Positions 25,978-34,500 of a stretch of DNA of 64,000 bases are shown here, in pieces. The number at the start of each line of letters is the position of its first letter. The stretch's first letter is position 1. A model generated the notes under the pieces. The model had not been told where the DNA came from and ran no database searches. It saw only the letters and a program-made list of their open reading frames with translations. The stretch is taken from assembly GCF_001905885.1 (NCBI RefSeq), contig NZ_LIYH01000005.1, forward strand, positions 1 through 64,000, written 5' to 3'. The translations under genes and the position numbers were made by a program. Source of the stretch: Streptomyces sp. CB03234. GTDB lineage: Bacteria > Actinomycetota > Actinomycetes > Streptomycetales > Streptomycetaceae.

Positions 25978-26028
25978 TGCGAAACCTTCCGGAGTCTCGG
26001 CACGCGCCCGTCAACTCCGTGTTTCGCA
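25978..26028 (-). promoter_or_regulatory. 5'-UTR hairpin enclosing the helicase ribosome-binding site
   Basis: On the minus strand, TGCGAAAC (26028-26021) can pair with GTTTCGCA (25985-25978) and GGAGT (26018-26014) with ACTCC (25995-25991). The purine-rich GGAAGG is held between the two stems, 6-13 nt before the ATG. A structure of this kind could make translation temperature- or helicase-responsive. Seen by eye; no folding energy was computed. Confidence 0.45.
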
Positions 26029-26200
26029 ATTCGACCGCCTCGATGCGGTCAGCCACGGCAAGGGAGAGTACGCGCCACACGCGGCGCTCTCGGTAGTGGC
26101 GCCGGGCAAAGGGGAACATGGGATCAAACGATCTACCACCATACGCACTCTCCCCCACTCAGCGCAAACCGGCCCACCTCGCCTGTCTGTGACGTCACTC

Positions 26201-26806
26201 TCACGCCGGTGCGACCTGCGGCGATGCCACCGGTTCCGCCGGCGCCCCCATCGACTGCGTACGGGTGTCGGCGGCCGGCGAGGCGGACGGCGGGTCCGAC
26301 GGGTCCGGGCTCGGCTCGGTGGGCTGCGTCGGCGTGGGCGTCGGCTCCGGGGGCGGGGTGGGCTCCGGCGGCGTCGGCCCGCCGCTCGGCGAGGCCCCGC
26401 CACCGCCGCCCGGCGCGCCACCGTCACCGGTGGGTGAGGGGGCGGGGGGCCGCGCGGGCCGGGCGCCCGGCTTGCCGCCCGCGGGCGGCTTGCCGGACGG
26501 CACCGCGGACGGCTCCGCCGGCCCGGACGCCCCGTCGCTCGGCTCGGGCGACGACCCGTCCTCCTCGCCCGGCGCGCCCGCCTGGCCCTCCGCGCCGTGC
26601 CCGGTACGTACGTCGTGCCGCCCGCCCGGCGCGTCCACGCCGCCGTCCGGCTCGGCCGCCGCTGCCTCCGACGGGCCGGCGGACCGGGTGGGCCCGGGCT
26701 TCGCGCCCGCGTCGGTGACGCTCATGCAGCCGCTGACGGAGCCTGCGGACGCCGCTACCGCCAGCGCGGTGACGGCCCATCGGACGGGGGCGGACAAATG
26801 GCGCAC
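26201..26806 (-). CDS. Proline-rich lipoprotein
   Basis: A 201-residue putative lipoprotein. A basic start (RHLSAPVRW) and hydrophobic stretch (AVTALAVAASAG) lead to a lipobox-like SVSGC, so Cys at ~28 would be acylated. The remainder is low complexity, rich in Pro, Ser, Gly, Ala and Thr, with PTPPEPTPPPEPTP-like runs typical of extended wall-spanning linkers. No folded domain is evident. The GTG start at 26806 has GGAGG 7 nt upstream, which fixes it over a longer frame. Function unknown. Confidence 0.7.
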   Translation of the reverse strand: MRHLSAPVRWAVTALAVAASAGSVSGCMSVTDAGAKPGPTRSAGPSEAAAAEPDGGVDAPGGRHDVRTGHGAEGQAGAPGEEDGSSPEPSDGASGPAEPSAVPSGKPPAGGKPGARPARPPAPSPTGDGGAPGGGGGASPSGGPTPPEPTPPPEPTPTPTQPTEPSPDPSDPPSASPAADTRTQSMGAPAEPVASPQVAPA

Positions 26807-26914
26807 GAGGGCACCTCCAGAGGTGCGGGACGGGGGTTTCCCTGCCCAACTCCCCAGGCCCCACAAGGACACGCCCGGCCCGGCACCGGTGTCATGCGAC
26901 CGTCGGCCGTACCG

Positions 26915-27265
26915 TCAGCCGTACCCGAGCTCGTGCAGCCGCTCGTCGTCGATCCCGAAGTGGTGGGCGATCTCGTGCACCACCGTCACCTCCGTCTCGG
27001 CGACCACGTCCTCCCGGGAGTCGCACATCCGCAGCGTCGGCCCCCGGTAGATGGTGATCCGGTCCGGCAGCACGCCCGCGTACCACTCGCCCCGGTCGGT
27101 CAGCGGAGTCCCCTCGTACAGACCCAGCAGATCCGGATCGTCCGCCGACGGCTCGTCCTCCACGAACACCGCGACGTTGTCCATCAGCCGCGTCAGCTCC
27201 GGCGGGATCCTGTCCAGCGCCTCGGCGACCAGTTCCTCGAACTCCTCGCGTGTCATCTCCAGCAC
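26915..27265 (-). CDS. Small metallopeptidase-family (zincin) protein
   Basis: A 116-residue protein of the short actinobacterial metallopeptidase family formerly DUF1025. The zincin signature VVHEIAHHFGIDDERL (HExxH plus downstream Asp/Glu) lies near the C terminus, preceded by GVLPDRITIYRGPTLR. Family members are cytosolic minimal zincins of unknown substrate. The length is normal. The start is GTG at 27265; an ATG three codons later is possible. It is divergent from the metallophosphoesterase. Confidence 0.88.
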   Translation of the reverse strand: MLEMTREEFEELVAEALDRIPPELTRLMDNVAVFVEDEPSADDPDLLGLYEGTPLTDRGEWYAGVLPDRITIYRGPTLRMCDSREDVVAETEVTVVHEIAHHFGIDDERLHELGYG

Positions 27266-27324
27266 GCGGCCATTGTCACGGATGGCCGGGCATAGTGGCC
27301 CGTCCTCATGGGCATACGGCGCCC

Positions 27325-28884
27325 ATGGCCGCCCCAGCTGCCCTCCGCACCGCCTACGCCCGCCTGCTGAACCACTACCGATCCCGCCGCACCGGCCCCA
27401 CGTCCACCCTGGTCCACACCCCCCACCCGTACGCCCGCGCCTTCGGCATGGTGGCCGTGGTCCTGCTCGGCGCGTGGCTCGGCCTGCTGATCGTCGGCAG
27501 CGTCCGTACGCCCGTGGGGCCGATGGACACGAGCATGACCCTGCGCCCCTCCCTGAGCGGCGGAACGAAGATCAACGTCTCGCCGCTGGGCGCGCTGGAA
27601 CTCGACTCGCACACCGCGCCCATCCGGCTCGACGTGGACGTCGACCAGCTCGACCCGGTCCGCGCACAGGCCCTGGTGCAGCACCCGGAGCGGATCACCG
27701 GCCTTCAGGACGAGATCACCCAGGACGTCGCCGACGGCACCCGTGAGCTGGCCCTGCGCTCCTGCGTCGCCGTCGTGTCCGGCGCCACCGCCCTCGGCCT
27801 CGCCGTCTACCGCCGCCCGCGCCGCGCCCTCGCGGCCGGCGGCCTGGCGCTCGCGCTGCTGGGCGCCGCCGGTGTCTCCGCGTACGCCACGTGGAACCCC
27901 AAGTCGGTGCTGGAGCCGAAGTTCTCCGGCCTGCTGTCGTCGGCCCCGTCCGTGGTCGGCAACGCCCGCTCGATCGTGACCGAGTTCGATGTCTACCAGA
28001 AGGAACTCGCCCGTCTCGTCACCAATGTGACGAAGCTGTACGAGGCCGCCTCGACGCTCCCGACGTACCAGCCCGACCCGGGCACGATGCGCGTGCTGCA
28101 CGTCTCCGACATCCACCTGAACCCGGCCGCGTGGGAGATCATCCGTTCGCTCGTCGAGCAGTACCGGATCGACGTGATCATCGACTCGGGCGACACCATG
28201 GACCACGGCACCGCCGCCGAGAACGGTTTCCTCGACCCGATCCCCGACCTCGGCGCGCCGTACGTGTGGGTGCGCGGCAACCACGACTCCCAGGTCACCC
28301 AGCGCTACCTGGCCGGCCTCCGGAACGTCCACGTCCTCGACGAGGGCCGCGCCGTCACCGTCGCCGGCCTCCGGGTGGCCGGCACCGGCGACCCGCAGTT
28401 CACGCCGGACCGCTCGGTGGTGCCGGCCGGCGACGACGCCGAGCGGGCGGCGGGCGCCCGGCTGGCGGCGGCGCTGGACGCCCAGCGGCGGGCGGGCAGG
28501 CCGGTGGACATCGCGGTGGCCCACAACCCGGTCGCCGCCCAGGAGACCGACGGCAAGGTCCCCATGGTCCTGGCGGGCCACGTCCACCGCCGGGTGAACA
28601 AGCTCCTGCCGAACGGCACGCGCCTCAAGATCGAGGGCTCCACGGGCGGCGGCGGCCTGCGCGCCCTGGAGCAGGACGAGCCGGAGAAGGTCCACGCCTC
28701 GGTCCTCTACCTGGACCGGGACACCCGCCGCCTCCAGGCCTGGGACGAGATCACCCTGGGCGGCCTGGGCCTGACGACGGCCGAGGTCAGCCGCCACGTC
28801 CCGGAGGAGAACCCCCCGGCCGCCCCGTCCACCTCACCCCCGGGAACCCCCTCCTCACCCCGCTCCCCCACCCGGTCCCCCTAA
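27325..28884 (+). CDS. Membrane-associated metallophosphoesterase
   Basis: A 519-residue protein. An N-terminal TM segment (~42-62, MVAVVLLGAWLGLLIVGSV) is followed by an extracytoplasmic region and a second pair of hydrophobic segments (~145-195). A calcineurin-like phosphoesterase domain (~255-460) follows with the full metal-binding set: VSDIHLN, DSGDTMDHG, VRGNHDS, VAHNP and LAGHVHR. The Pro/Ser-rich C tail is low complexity. It hydrolyses an unknown phospho-ester or nucleotide at the membrane. The ATG at 27325 gives a normal N terminus; an upstream in-frame start would overlap the divergent gene. Confidence 0.86.
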   Translation: MAAPAALRTAYARLLNHYRSRRTGPTSTLVHTPHPYARAFGMVAVVLLGAWLGLLIVGSVRTPVGPMDTSMTLRPSLSGGTKINVSPLGALELDSHTAPIRLDVDVDQLDPVRAQALVQHPERITGLQDEITQDVADGTRELALRSCVAVVSGATALGLAVYRRPRRALAAGGLALALLGAAGVSAYATWNPKSVLEPKFSGLLSSAPSVVGNARSIVTEFDVYQKELARLVTNVTKLYEAASTLPTYQPDPGTMRVLHVSDIHLNPAAWEIIRSLVEQYRIDVIIDSGDTMDHGTAAENGFLDPIPDLGAPYVWVRGNHDSQVTQRYLAGLRNVHVLDEGRAVTVAGLRVAGTGDPQFTPDRSVVPAGDDAERAAGARLAAALDAQRRAGRPVDIAVAHNPVAAQETDGKVPMVLAGHVHRRVNKLLPNGTRLKIEGSTGGGGLRALEQDEPEKVHASVLYLDRDTRRLQAWDEITLGGLGLTTAEVSRHVPEENPPAAPSTSPPGTPSSPRSPTRSP

Positions 28885-28965
28885 CCGTTTTGGCGAACGG
28901 TCCCCGCATCCCATATGCTTCTCACGTCCCCGACGCGCTGACGAAGCGCCCAGGCGGGCCAATTA

Positions 28966-29038
28966 GCCCTCATCGTCTAGTGGCCCAGGACGCCGCCCTT
29001 TCAAGGCGGTAGCACGGGTTCGAATCCCGTTGGGGGCA
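28966..29038 (+). tRNA. tRNA-Glu (TTC)
   Basis: A 73-nt cloverleaf with acceptor GCCCTCA/TGGGGGC, anticodon loop CTTTCAA (TTC), T arm ACGGG-TTCGAAT-CCCGT and discriminator A. First gene of a tRNA-Glu/Asp/Phe cluster. Confidence 0.97.
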
Positions 29039-29077
29039 CGCATCACCGTGTGCGAGACTGGTTTTCGCACATTGCTT

Positions 29078-29152
29078 GGTCCTGTGGAGCAGTTTGGAGT
29101 GCTCGCCACCCTGTCAAGGTGGAGGCCGCGGGTTCAAATCCCGTCAGGACCG
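29078..29152 (+). tRNA. tRNA-Asp (GTC), copy 1
   Basis: A 75-nt cloverleaf with acceptor GGTCCTG/CAGGACC, anticodon loop CTGTCAA (GTC) and discriminator G. Its D loop (AGTTTGGAGT) differs from that of the second tRNA-Asp in this window. Confidence 0.96.
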
Positions 29153-29174
29153 CTGCGGCTCGAAAGAGCCGCGT

Positions 29175-29248
29175 GGCTGGGTAGCTCAGTTGGTACGAGC
29201 GTCCGCCTGAAAAGCGGAAGGTCGCCGGTTCGACCCCGGCCCCAGCCA
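29175..29248 (+). tRNA. tRNA-Phe (GAA)
   Basis: A 74-nt cloverleaf with acceptor GGCTGGG/CCCAGCC, anticodon loop CTGAAAA (GAA), T arm GCCGG-TTCGACC-CCGGC and discriminator A. Confidence 0.97.
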
Positions 29249-29254
29249 CAACCA

Positions 29255-29285
29255 CGAAGGCCCCGTCCCCCGGACGGGGCCTTCG
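29255..29285 (+). terminator. Terminator of the tRNA-Glu/Asp/Phe cluster
   Basis: A 14-bp perfect stem (CGAAGGCCCCGTCC / GGACGGGGCCTTCG) with a 3-nt loop lies 6 nt after tRNA-Phe. Confidence 0.88.
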
Positions 29286-29374
29286 CCGTGCCTGCCGCCC
29301 GAGCGGGGCGGGGGCCGAAGCCCCCACCCGGCCCCGTGAGGCCCACCCGGCCCCGTGAGGCCCAGCTGGTCCCG

Positions 29375-30199
29375 TCAGGCCCGCTCGCGGCCGCGCCAGC
29401 CGCGGACGCCGAGGACGACCGAGACGACCGCGACGACCACCAGGAGCAGCGCCCAGTCCGGAACCGCGCGGCCGAGGCCCGAGGCCCACTTCTCCACCGC
29501 GTACGAGTCGTCCACCGAGAGCAGGCCCGGCAGGGCGGTCGTGCCGTCGAAGGCCAGGAACAGCGCGCCCAGGGCGATGAAGAACAGGCCCGACAGCAGC
29601 GACGTGCTGTGCAGCTCCAAGCGGCCCGCCCGCAGCGCCCGCCCCCGCAGCCAGCCGCGCCGCCCCAGGTCGTAGCGCTCCCACAGCAGGGCCAGCACGA
29701 ACAGCGGAACGGCCATGCCGAGCGCGTACACGGCCAGCAGCAGGCCCCCGTACGCCGGGCTGCCGCTGAGCGCCGCCACCGTCAGGACGCTGCCCAGGAT
29801 CGGCCCCGCGCAGAACCCGGCCAGGCCGTAGACCAGGCCCAGGGCGTACACGGAGAGCGCCGAGACCGGGCGGATGCGGCCGCTCACCTCGGCGATCCGG
29901 CGCGAGGCGAAGCCCAGGCCCAGGATCTGCGCCACGCCCAGCGCGACGATCGTCCAGCCGCCGACGGCGACCAGCAGGTCACGGTGGCCGTAGAAGAGGC
30001 GTCCGGCGAAGGACCCGGCCGCGCCCAGCGGGACGAGCGTGGTGGCGAGTCCGGCGTAGAAGATCCCGGTACGGGCGAGGAGGCGGGCCCGGGTGTCGAT
30101 GGAGTACGCGAAGAAGGCGGGGAGCAGCAGGGCGCTGCACGGACTGAGCAGGGCGAGCAGCCCGCCCAGGAACGCGGCCAGGTAGCCGATGTCCGTCAC
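29375..30199 (-). CDS. ccdA: CcdA/DsbD-type thiol-disulfide transmembrane transporter
   Basis: A 274-residue membrane protein of the CcdA family. Six core hydrophobic segments carry the two conserved redox Cys, in LLSPCSALLLPAF (TM1) and GLAGFCAGPILGS (TM4). It passes electrons from cytosolic thioredoxin to extracytoplasmic thiol proteins, such as those maturing cytochrome c or wall enzymes. A second C-terminal TM (PDWALLLVVVAVVSVVLGV) extends it. Its GTG start overlaps the stop of the dsbA-like gene by 4 bp, so the two are translationally coupled and probably functional partners. Confidence 0.9.
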   Translation of the reverse strand: MTDIGYLAAFLGGLLALLSPCSALLLPAFFAYSIDTRARLLARTGIFYAGLATTLVPLGAAGSFAGRLFYGHRDLLVAVGGWTIVALGVAQILGLGFASRRIAEVSGRIRPVSALSVYALGLVYGLAGFCAGPILGSVLTVAALSGSPAYGGLLLAVYALGMAVPLFVLALLWERYDLGRRGWLRGRALRAGRLELHSTSLLSGLFFIALGALFLAFDGTTALPGLLSVDDSYAVEKWASGLGRAVPDWALLLVVVAVVSVVLGVRGWRGRERA

Positions 30200-30906
30200 T
30201 TCGCGGCCTCCCGCTTCGCCGCCTCGATTGCGTCCGTGAACGTCTCCATGGGCTGTGCGCCCGCGATCGGCCGGCCGTTCACCAGGAACGACGGCGTGGA
30301 CGTGGCGCCCAGCGCGTACGCCTGCTCCTGGTCCTTCGCCACCGCCTGCCGGGCCGCCTCGCTGTCGAGGTCGCGGCCGAAGCGGTCGAGGTCGGCGACG
30401 CCCGCCTCCCGCGCGAGCGCGGTCACCCGGTCCTTGCCGAAGCCCTGCTCCTTGGCGCCCTCCGCGTACGCCGCCTTGTGGAACTGCCAGAACCGGCCCT
30501 GCTGCCCCGCCGCCCACGCGGCGCGTGCCGCGCGCTCGGACTCCTCGCCGAAGATCGGGAAGTTGCGCCATTCGATGCGCAGGGTGCCCTCGTCGACGTA
30601 CTTCTCGATCAGCTCGGGCTCGGTCTCGCGGGCGAACTTGCCGCAGTAGCCGCACTTGAAGTCGGCGTATTCGATCAGTACGACGGGGGCGTCGGCGCGC
30701 CCGACGGCGAGCGGGTCCTTGGCGTCGCGCCGGGCGTACTCCTCCAGCTCGGGGTAGACGCCGGTGCGCGGCTCGGCGGAGCTTTCGGCGACGACCGTGG
30801 GGGAGGGGGAAGCCGGCTTGGTGGCGGTGTACGAGACGACGCCGAGCAGCGCGGCAGCGGCGACGACACCGGCGCCGATGACGAACGGCTTCTTGGACGT
30901 GGGCAT
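30196..30906 (-). CDS. DsbA-family thioredoxin-like protein
   Basis: A 236-residue exported or membrane-anchored protein. An N-terminal hydrophobic segment (VIGAGVVAAAALLGVVSYTA) and a Ser/Pro linker precede a DsbA/Thioredoxin_4 fold (~60-230). The active site is FKCGYCGKF, so CGYC replaces the CPHC of E. coli DsbA. The cis-Pro loop is GATSTPSFLVNG. It forms or isomerises disulfides outside the membrane and shares an operon with ccdA. Starts with ATG. Confidence 0.9.
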   Translation of the reverse strand: MPTSKKPFVIGAGVVAAAALLGVVSYTATKPASPSPTVVAESSAEPRTGVYPELEEYARRDAKDPLAVGRADAPVVLIEYADFKCGYCGKFARETEPELIEKYVDEGTLRIEWRNFPIFGEESERAARAAWAAGQQGRFWQFHKAAYAEGAKEQGFGKDRVTALAREAGVADLDRFGRDLDSEAARQAVAKDQEQAYALGATSTPSFLVNGRPIAGAQPMETFTDAIEAAKREAAK

Positions 30907-30960
30907 GGTGGGACTCCTGTACGCATGGGGAAGTGACCGGCGGGAAGTGCGGCGCGCCGG

Positions 30961-31410
30961 CTATACGCGCAGGATCGACAGGTCCATGGGAGAGGGCGGT
31001 ACGAGCGGCGGCGGCCCCCGCTCGGGCCGGACGTCCAGGACCGTCTCGTCCACGCCCCACGCACCGGTCGCCACCCGCCCCGCGTGCACGGCGGGCAGCA
31101 GCTCGCCCAGGGAGCCCGAGCGCGGCGGCACGGCGGGCGCCGACCGGCCCCCGTCGTCCGGGGCACCGCACCCGGGCGCCTCCTCGGCACCGTGCCCCGC
31201 GTCCGCCCGGACGACGACCGGCGCATGACCGGCTCCGTCACCGGCGCCCACCCGGCCGGCGACCGGAGCCCCCGGGCTCACCGGGGTGGCCCCGGCAGCG
31301 GCCCCCGCCGCCGCGGCGGCGACCGTGGGCGAACCGCACACCAGCAGAGCGGCCAGCAGCGCGAGCAGGGCGGCCGTCGCGCGGCGCCACCGGCTGCCGG
31401 GACAGGGCAT
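30961..31410 (-). CDS. Hypothetical secreted Ala/Gly/Pro-rich protein
   Basis: A 149-residue protein not recognised as a family. The N-terminal signal peptide (RRATAALLALLAALLVCGSPTVAAAAAG) is clear. The mature part is low complexity, with two central Cys-containing or acidic stretches (GHGAEEAPGCGAPDDGG) and a more ordered C-terminal end (GVDETVLDVRPERGPPPLVPP...MDLSILRV). It lies 54 bp upstream of dsbA on the same strand, so it may be a redox-operon member or substrate. Coding is supported by the signal peptide and third-position GC bias. Function unknown. Confidence 0.55.
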   Translation of the reverse strand: MPCPGSRWRRATAALLALLAALLVCGSPTVAAAAAGAAAGATPVSPGAPVAGRVGAGDGAGHAPVVVRADAGHGAEEAPGCGAPDDGGRSAPAVPPRSGSLGELLPAVHAGRVATGAWGVDETVLDVRPERGPPPLVPPSPMDLSILRV

Positions 31411-31515
31411 GGGGCACCGCCTTCCAAGGTCATCCGGGGCTCGTCGACTCGCCGGAAATGGTACGGGGAAATCGGTTCGCCACTCCGTCGCCGCGAGTGA
31501 GATCCTGGGTCAGGT

Positions 31516-34500
31516 ATGTCTACTTCCTTCGCCGACCTCCAGACCCTGCTGGCCGAGGTCTCGCTGCGCGACGCGCACCGGCTCGGCCGCCGTCTCGAAG
31601 GCGCCCGCCGCATCCGTAAGCCCGAAGCCCGGCAGGCCGTGCTGGACGAGATCGCCGCCGAGGCCGGGAAGGCCGCTGCCCGCACGGCCGAGCGCGCTGC
31701 CCGGGTGCCGGAGATCACGTATCCCGAGCAGCTGCCGGTCAGCCAGAAGAAGGACGACATCCTGGAGGCGATACGCGACCACCAGGTCGTGATCGTCGCC
31801 GGTGAGACGGGGTCCGGCAAGACGACCCAGATCCCCAAGATCTGCCTGGAGCTGGGTCGCGGTGTCCGGGGCATGATCGGCCATACGCAGCCGAGGAGGA
31901 TCGCCGCCCGCACGGTCGCCGAGCGCGTCGCCGACGAGCTGAAGACGCCGCTGGGCGAGGCGGTCGGCTGGAAGGTGCGGTTCACCGACCAGGTGAACCC
32001 GGACGCGACCTTCGTCAAGCTGATGACCGACGGCATCCTGCTCGCCGAGATCCAGACGGACCGCGAGCTGCGCGCCTACGACACGATCATCATCGACGAG
32101 GCCCACGAGCGCAGCCTCAACATCGACTTCCTGCTCGGCTACCTCGCCCAGCTCCTCCCCAAGCGCCCCGACCTCAAGGTCGTGATCACCTCCGCGACCA
32201 TCGACCCCGAGCGTTTCTCCCGCCACTTCGGCGACGCGCCGATCGTCGAGGTCTCCGGCCGTACGTATCCGGTCGAGGTGCGCTACCGGCCCCTCCTGGA
32301 GGAGGACTCCGAGGACTCCGACCGCGACCAGATCACCGCCATCTGCGACGCCGTCGACGAGCTCCAGGCCGAGGGCCCCGGCGACATCCTGGTCTTCCTC
32401 TCCGGCGAGCGCGAGATCCGCGACACGGCGGACGCGCTGATCAAGAAGAAGCTGCGCAACACCGAGGTGCTGCCGCTCTACGCCCGCCTCTCGCACGCCG
32501 AGCAGCACCGCGTCTTCCAGCAGCACTCCGGCCGCCGCATCGTCCTGGCGACGAACGTCGCCGAGACGTCCCTCACCGTCCCCGGCATCAAGTACGTCAT
32601 CGATCCCGGCACCGCTCGCATCTCCCGCTACAGCCACCGCACCAAGGTGCAGCGCCTGCCGATCGAGCCGGTCAGCCAGGCCAGCGCCAACCAGCGCAAG
32701 GGCCGTTGCGGCCGTACGTCGGACGGCATCTGCATCCGGCTGTACGACGAGGACGACTTCCTCGCCCGCCCCGAGTTCACGGACGCCGAGATCCTCCGTA
32801 CGAACCTGGCGTCGGTCATCCTCCAGATGACGGCGGCCGGGCTGGGCGACATCGAGAAGTTCCCCTTCATCGACCCGCCGGACCACCGCAACATCCGCGA
32901 CGGCGTGCAGCTCCTCCAGGAGCTGGGCGCGATCGACCCCACGCAGAAGGACCCGAAGAAGCGGCTGACGCAAGCTGGCCGCAAGCTGGCCCAGCTGCCG
33001 GTGGACCCGCGCCTGGCCCGGATGGTCCTGGAGGCGGACAAGAACGGCTGCGTACGCGAGGTCATGGTCATCGCGGCGGCCCTGTCCATCCAGGACCCGC
33101 GCGAGCGGCCGGCCGAGAAGCAGGCGCAGGCGGACCAGCAGCACGCCCGCTTCAAGGACGAGACGTCCGACTTCCTCGCCTTCCTCAACCTGTGGCGCTA
33201 CATCCGCGAGCAGCAGAAGGCGCTGTCCTCCTCGGCCTTCCGCCGGATGTGCAAGTCCGAGTACCTCAACTACCTGCGCATTCGCGAATGGCAGGACATC
33301 TATACGCAGTTGCGTACGGTCGCCAAGCAGATGGGCATCCACCTCAACGAGGAGGACGCCCCGGAGCAGCAGGTGCACATCTCGCTGCTCGCCGGCCTGC
33401 TCTCCCACATCGGGATGAAGGACATCAAGGACGGCGCGAAGAACGAGTATTTGGGCGCCCGCAGCGCCAAGTTCGCGATCTTCCCCGGTTCGGCGCTCTT
33501 CAAGAAGCCGCCGCGTTTCGTGATGTCCGCCGAGCTGGTGGAGACCTCCCGCCTGTGGGCGCGGGTCAACGCGAAGATCGAGCCGGAGTGGATCGAGCCG
33601 CTGGCCGGGCACCTGCTCAAGCGCACGTACTCCGAGCCGCACTGGGAGAAGGACCAGGCGGCGGTGATGGCGTACGAGAAGGTCACGCTGTACGGCGTAC
33701 CGATCGTCGCCCAGCGCAAGGTGAACTACGGGCGCATCGATCCGGAGGCCAGCCGCGAGCTGTTCATCCGGCACGCGCTGGTGGAGGGCGACTGGCGCAC
33801 GCACCACAAGTTCTTCGCGGACAACCGCAAGCTGCTGACCGAGGTCGAGGAGCTGGAGCACCGGGCCCGGCGCCGCGGCATCCTCGTGGACGACGAGACG
33901 CTGTTCGACTTCTACGACCAGCGGGTGCCCGAACACGTCGTGTCGGGCGCGCACTTCGACTCGTGGTGGAAGCACAAGCGGCACGAGGCGCCCGAACTGC
34001 TGGACTTCGAGCGCGAGATGCTCATCAACGAGAAGGCGGGCGCGGTCACCAAGGCCGACTACCCGGACTCGTGGCGGCAGGGCGCACTGAAGTTCCGTGT
34101 GACGTACCAGTTCGAGCCGGGCGCGGACGCGGACGGCGTCACCGTCCACATCCCGCTCCACGTGCTGAACCAGGTCACGGACGAGGGCTTCGACTGGCAG
34201 ATTCCCGGCCTGCGCGAAGAGGTCGTCACCGAGCTGATCCGGTCCCTTCCGAAGCCGGTCCGCCGCCACTACGTCCCGGCGCCGAACTACGCGAAGAAGT
34301 TCCTGGAGCGCGCGGTACCGCTGCAGGAGCCGCTGACGGTCACGCTCGCCCGTGAACTCCAGCGGATGGTCGGCGTACCCGTCGACGCCGACGACTTCGA
34401 CCTGTCCCGCGTCCCCGACCACCTGAAGATCACCTTCCGGATCGTCGACGAGCGGCGCCGCAAGCTCGCCGAGGACAAGGACCTGGAGGCGCTCAAGCTC

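Noticed and set aside
23593..26718. A 1041-residue open frame on the plus strand across the helicase gene
   Set aside because: It is antisense to a well-supported DEAD-box helicase. Its repetitive V/T/A composition is the mirror of the 36-bp repeats, and it has no domain or ribosome-binding site.
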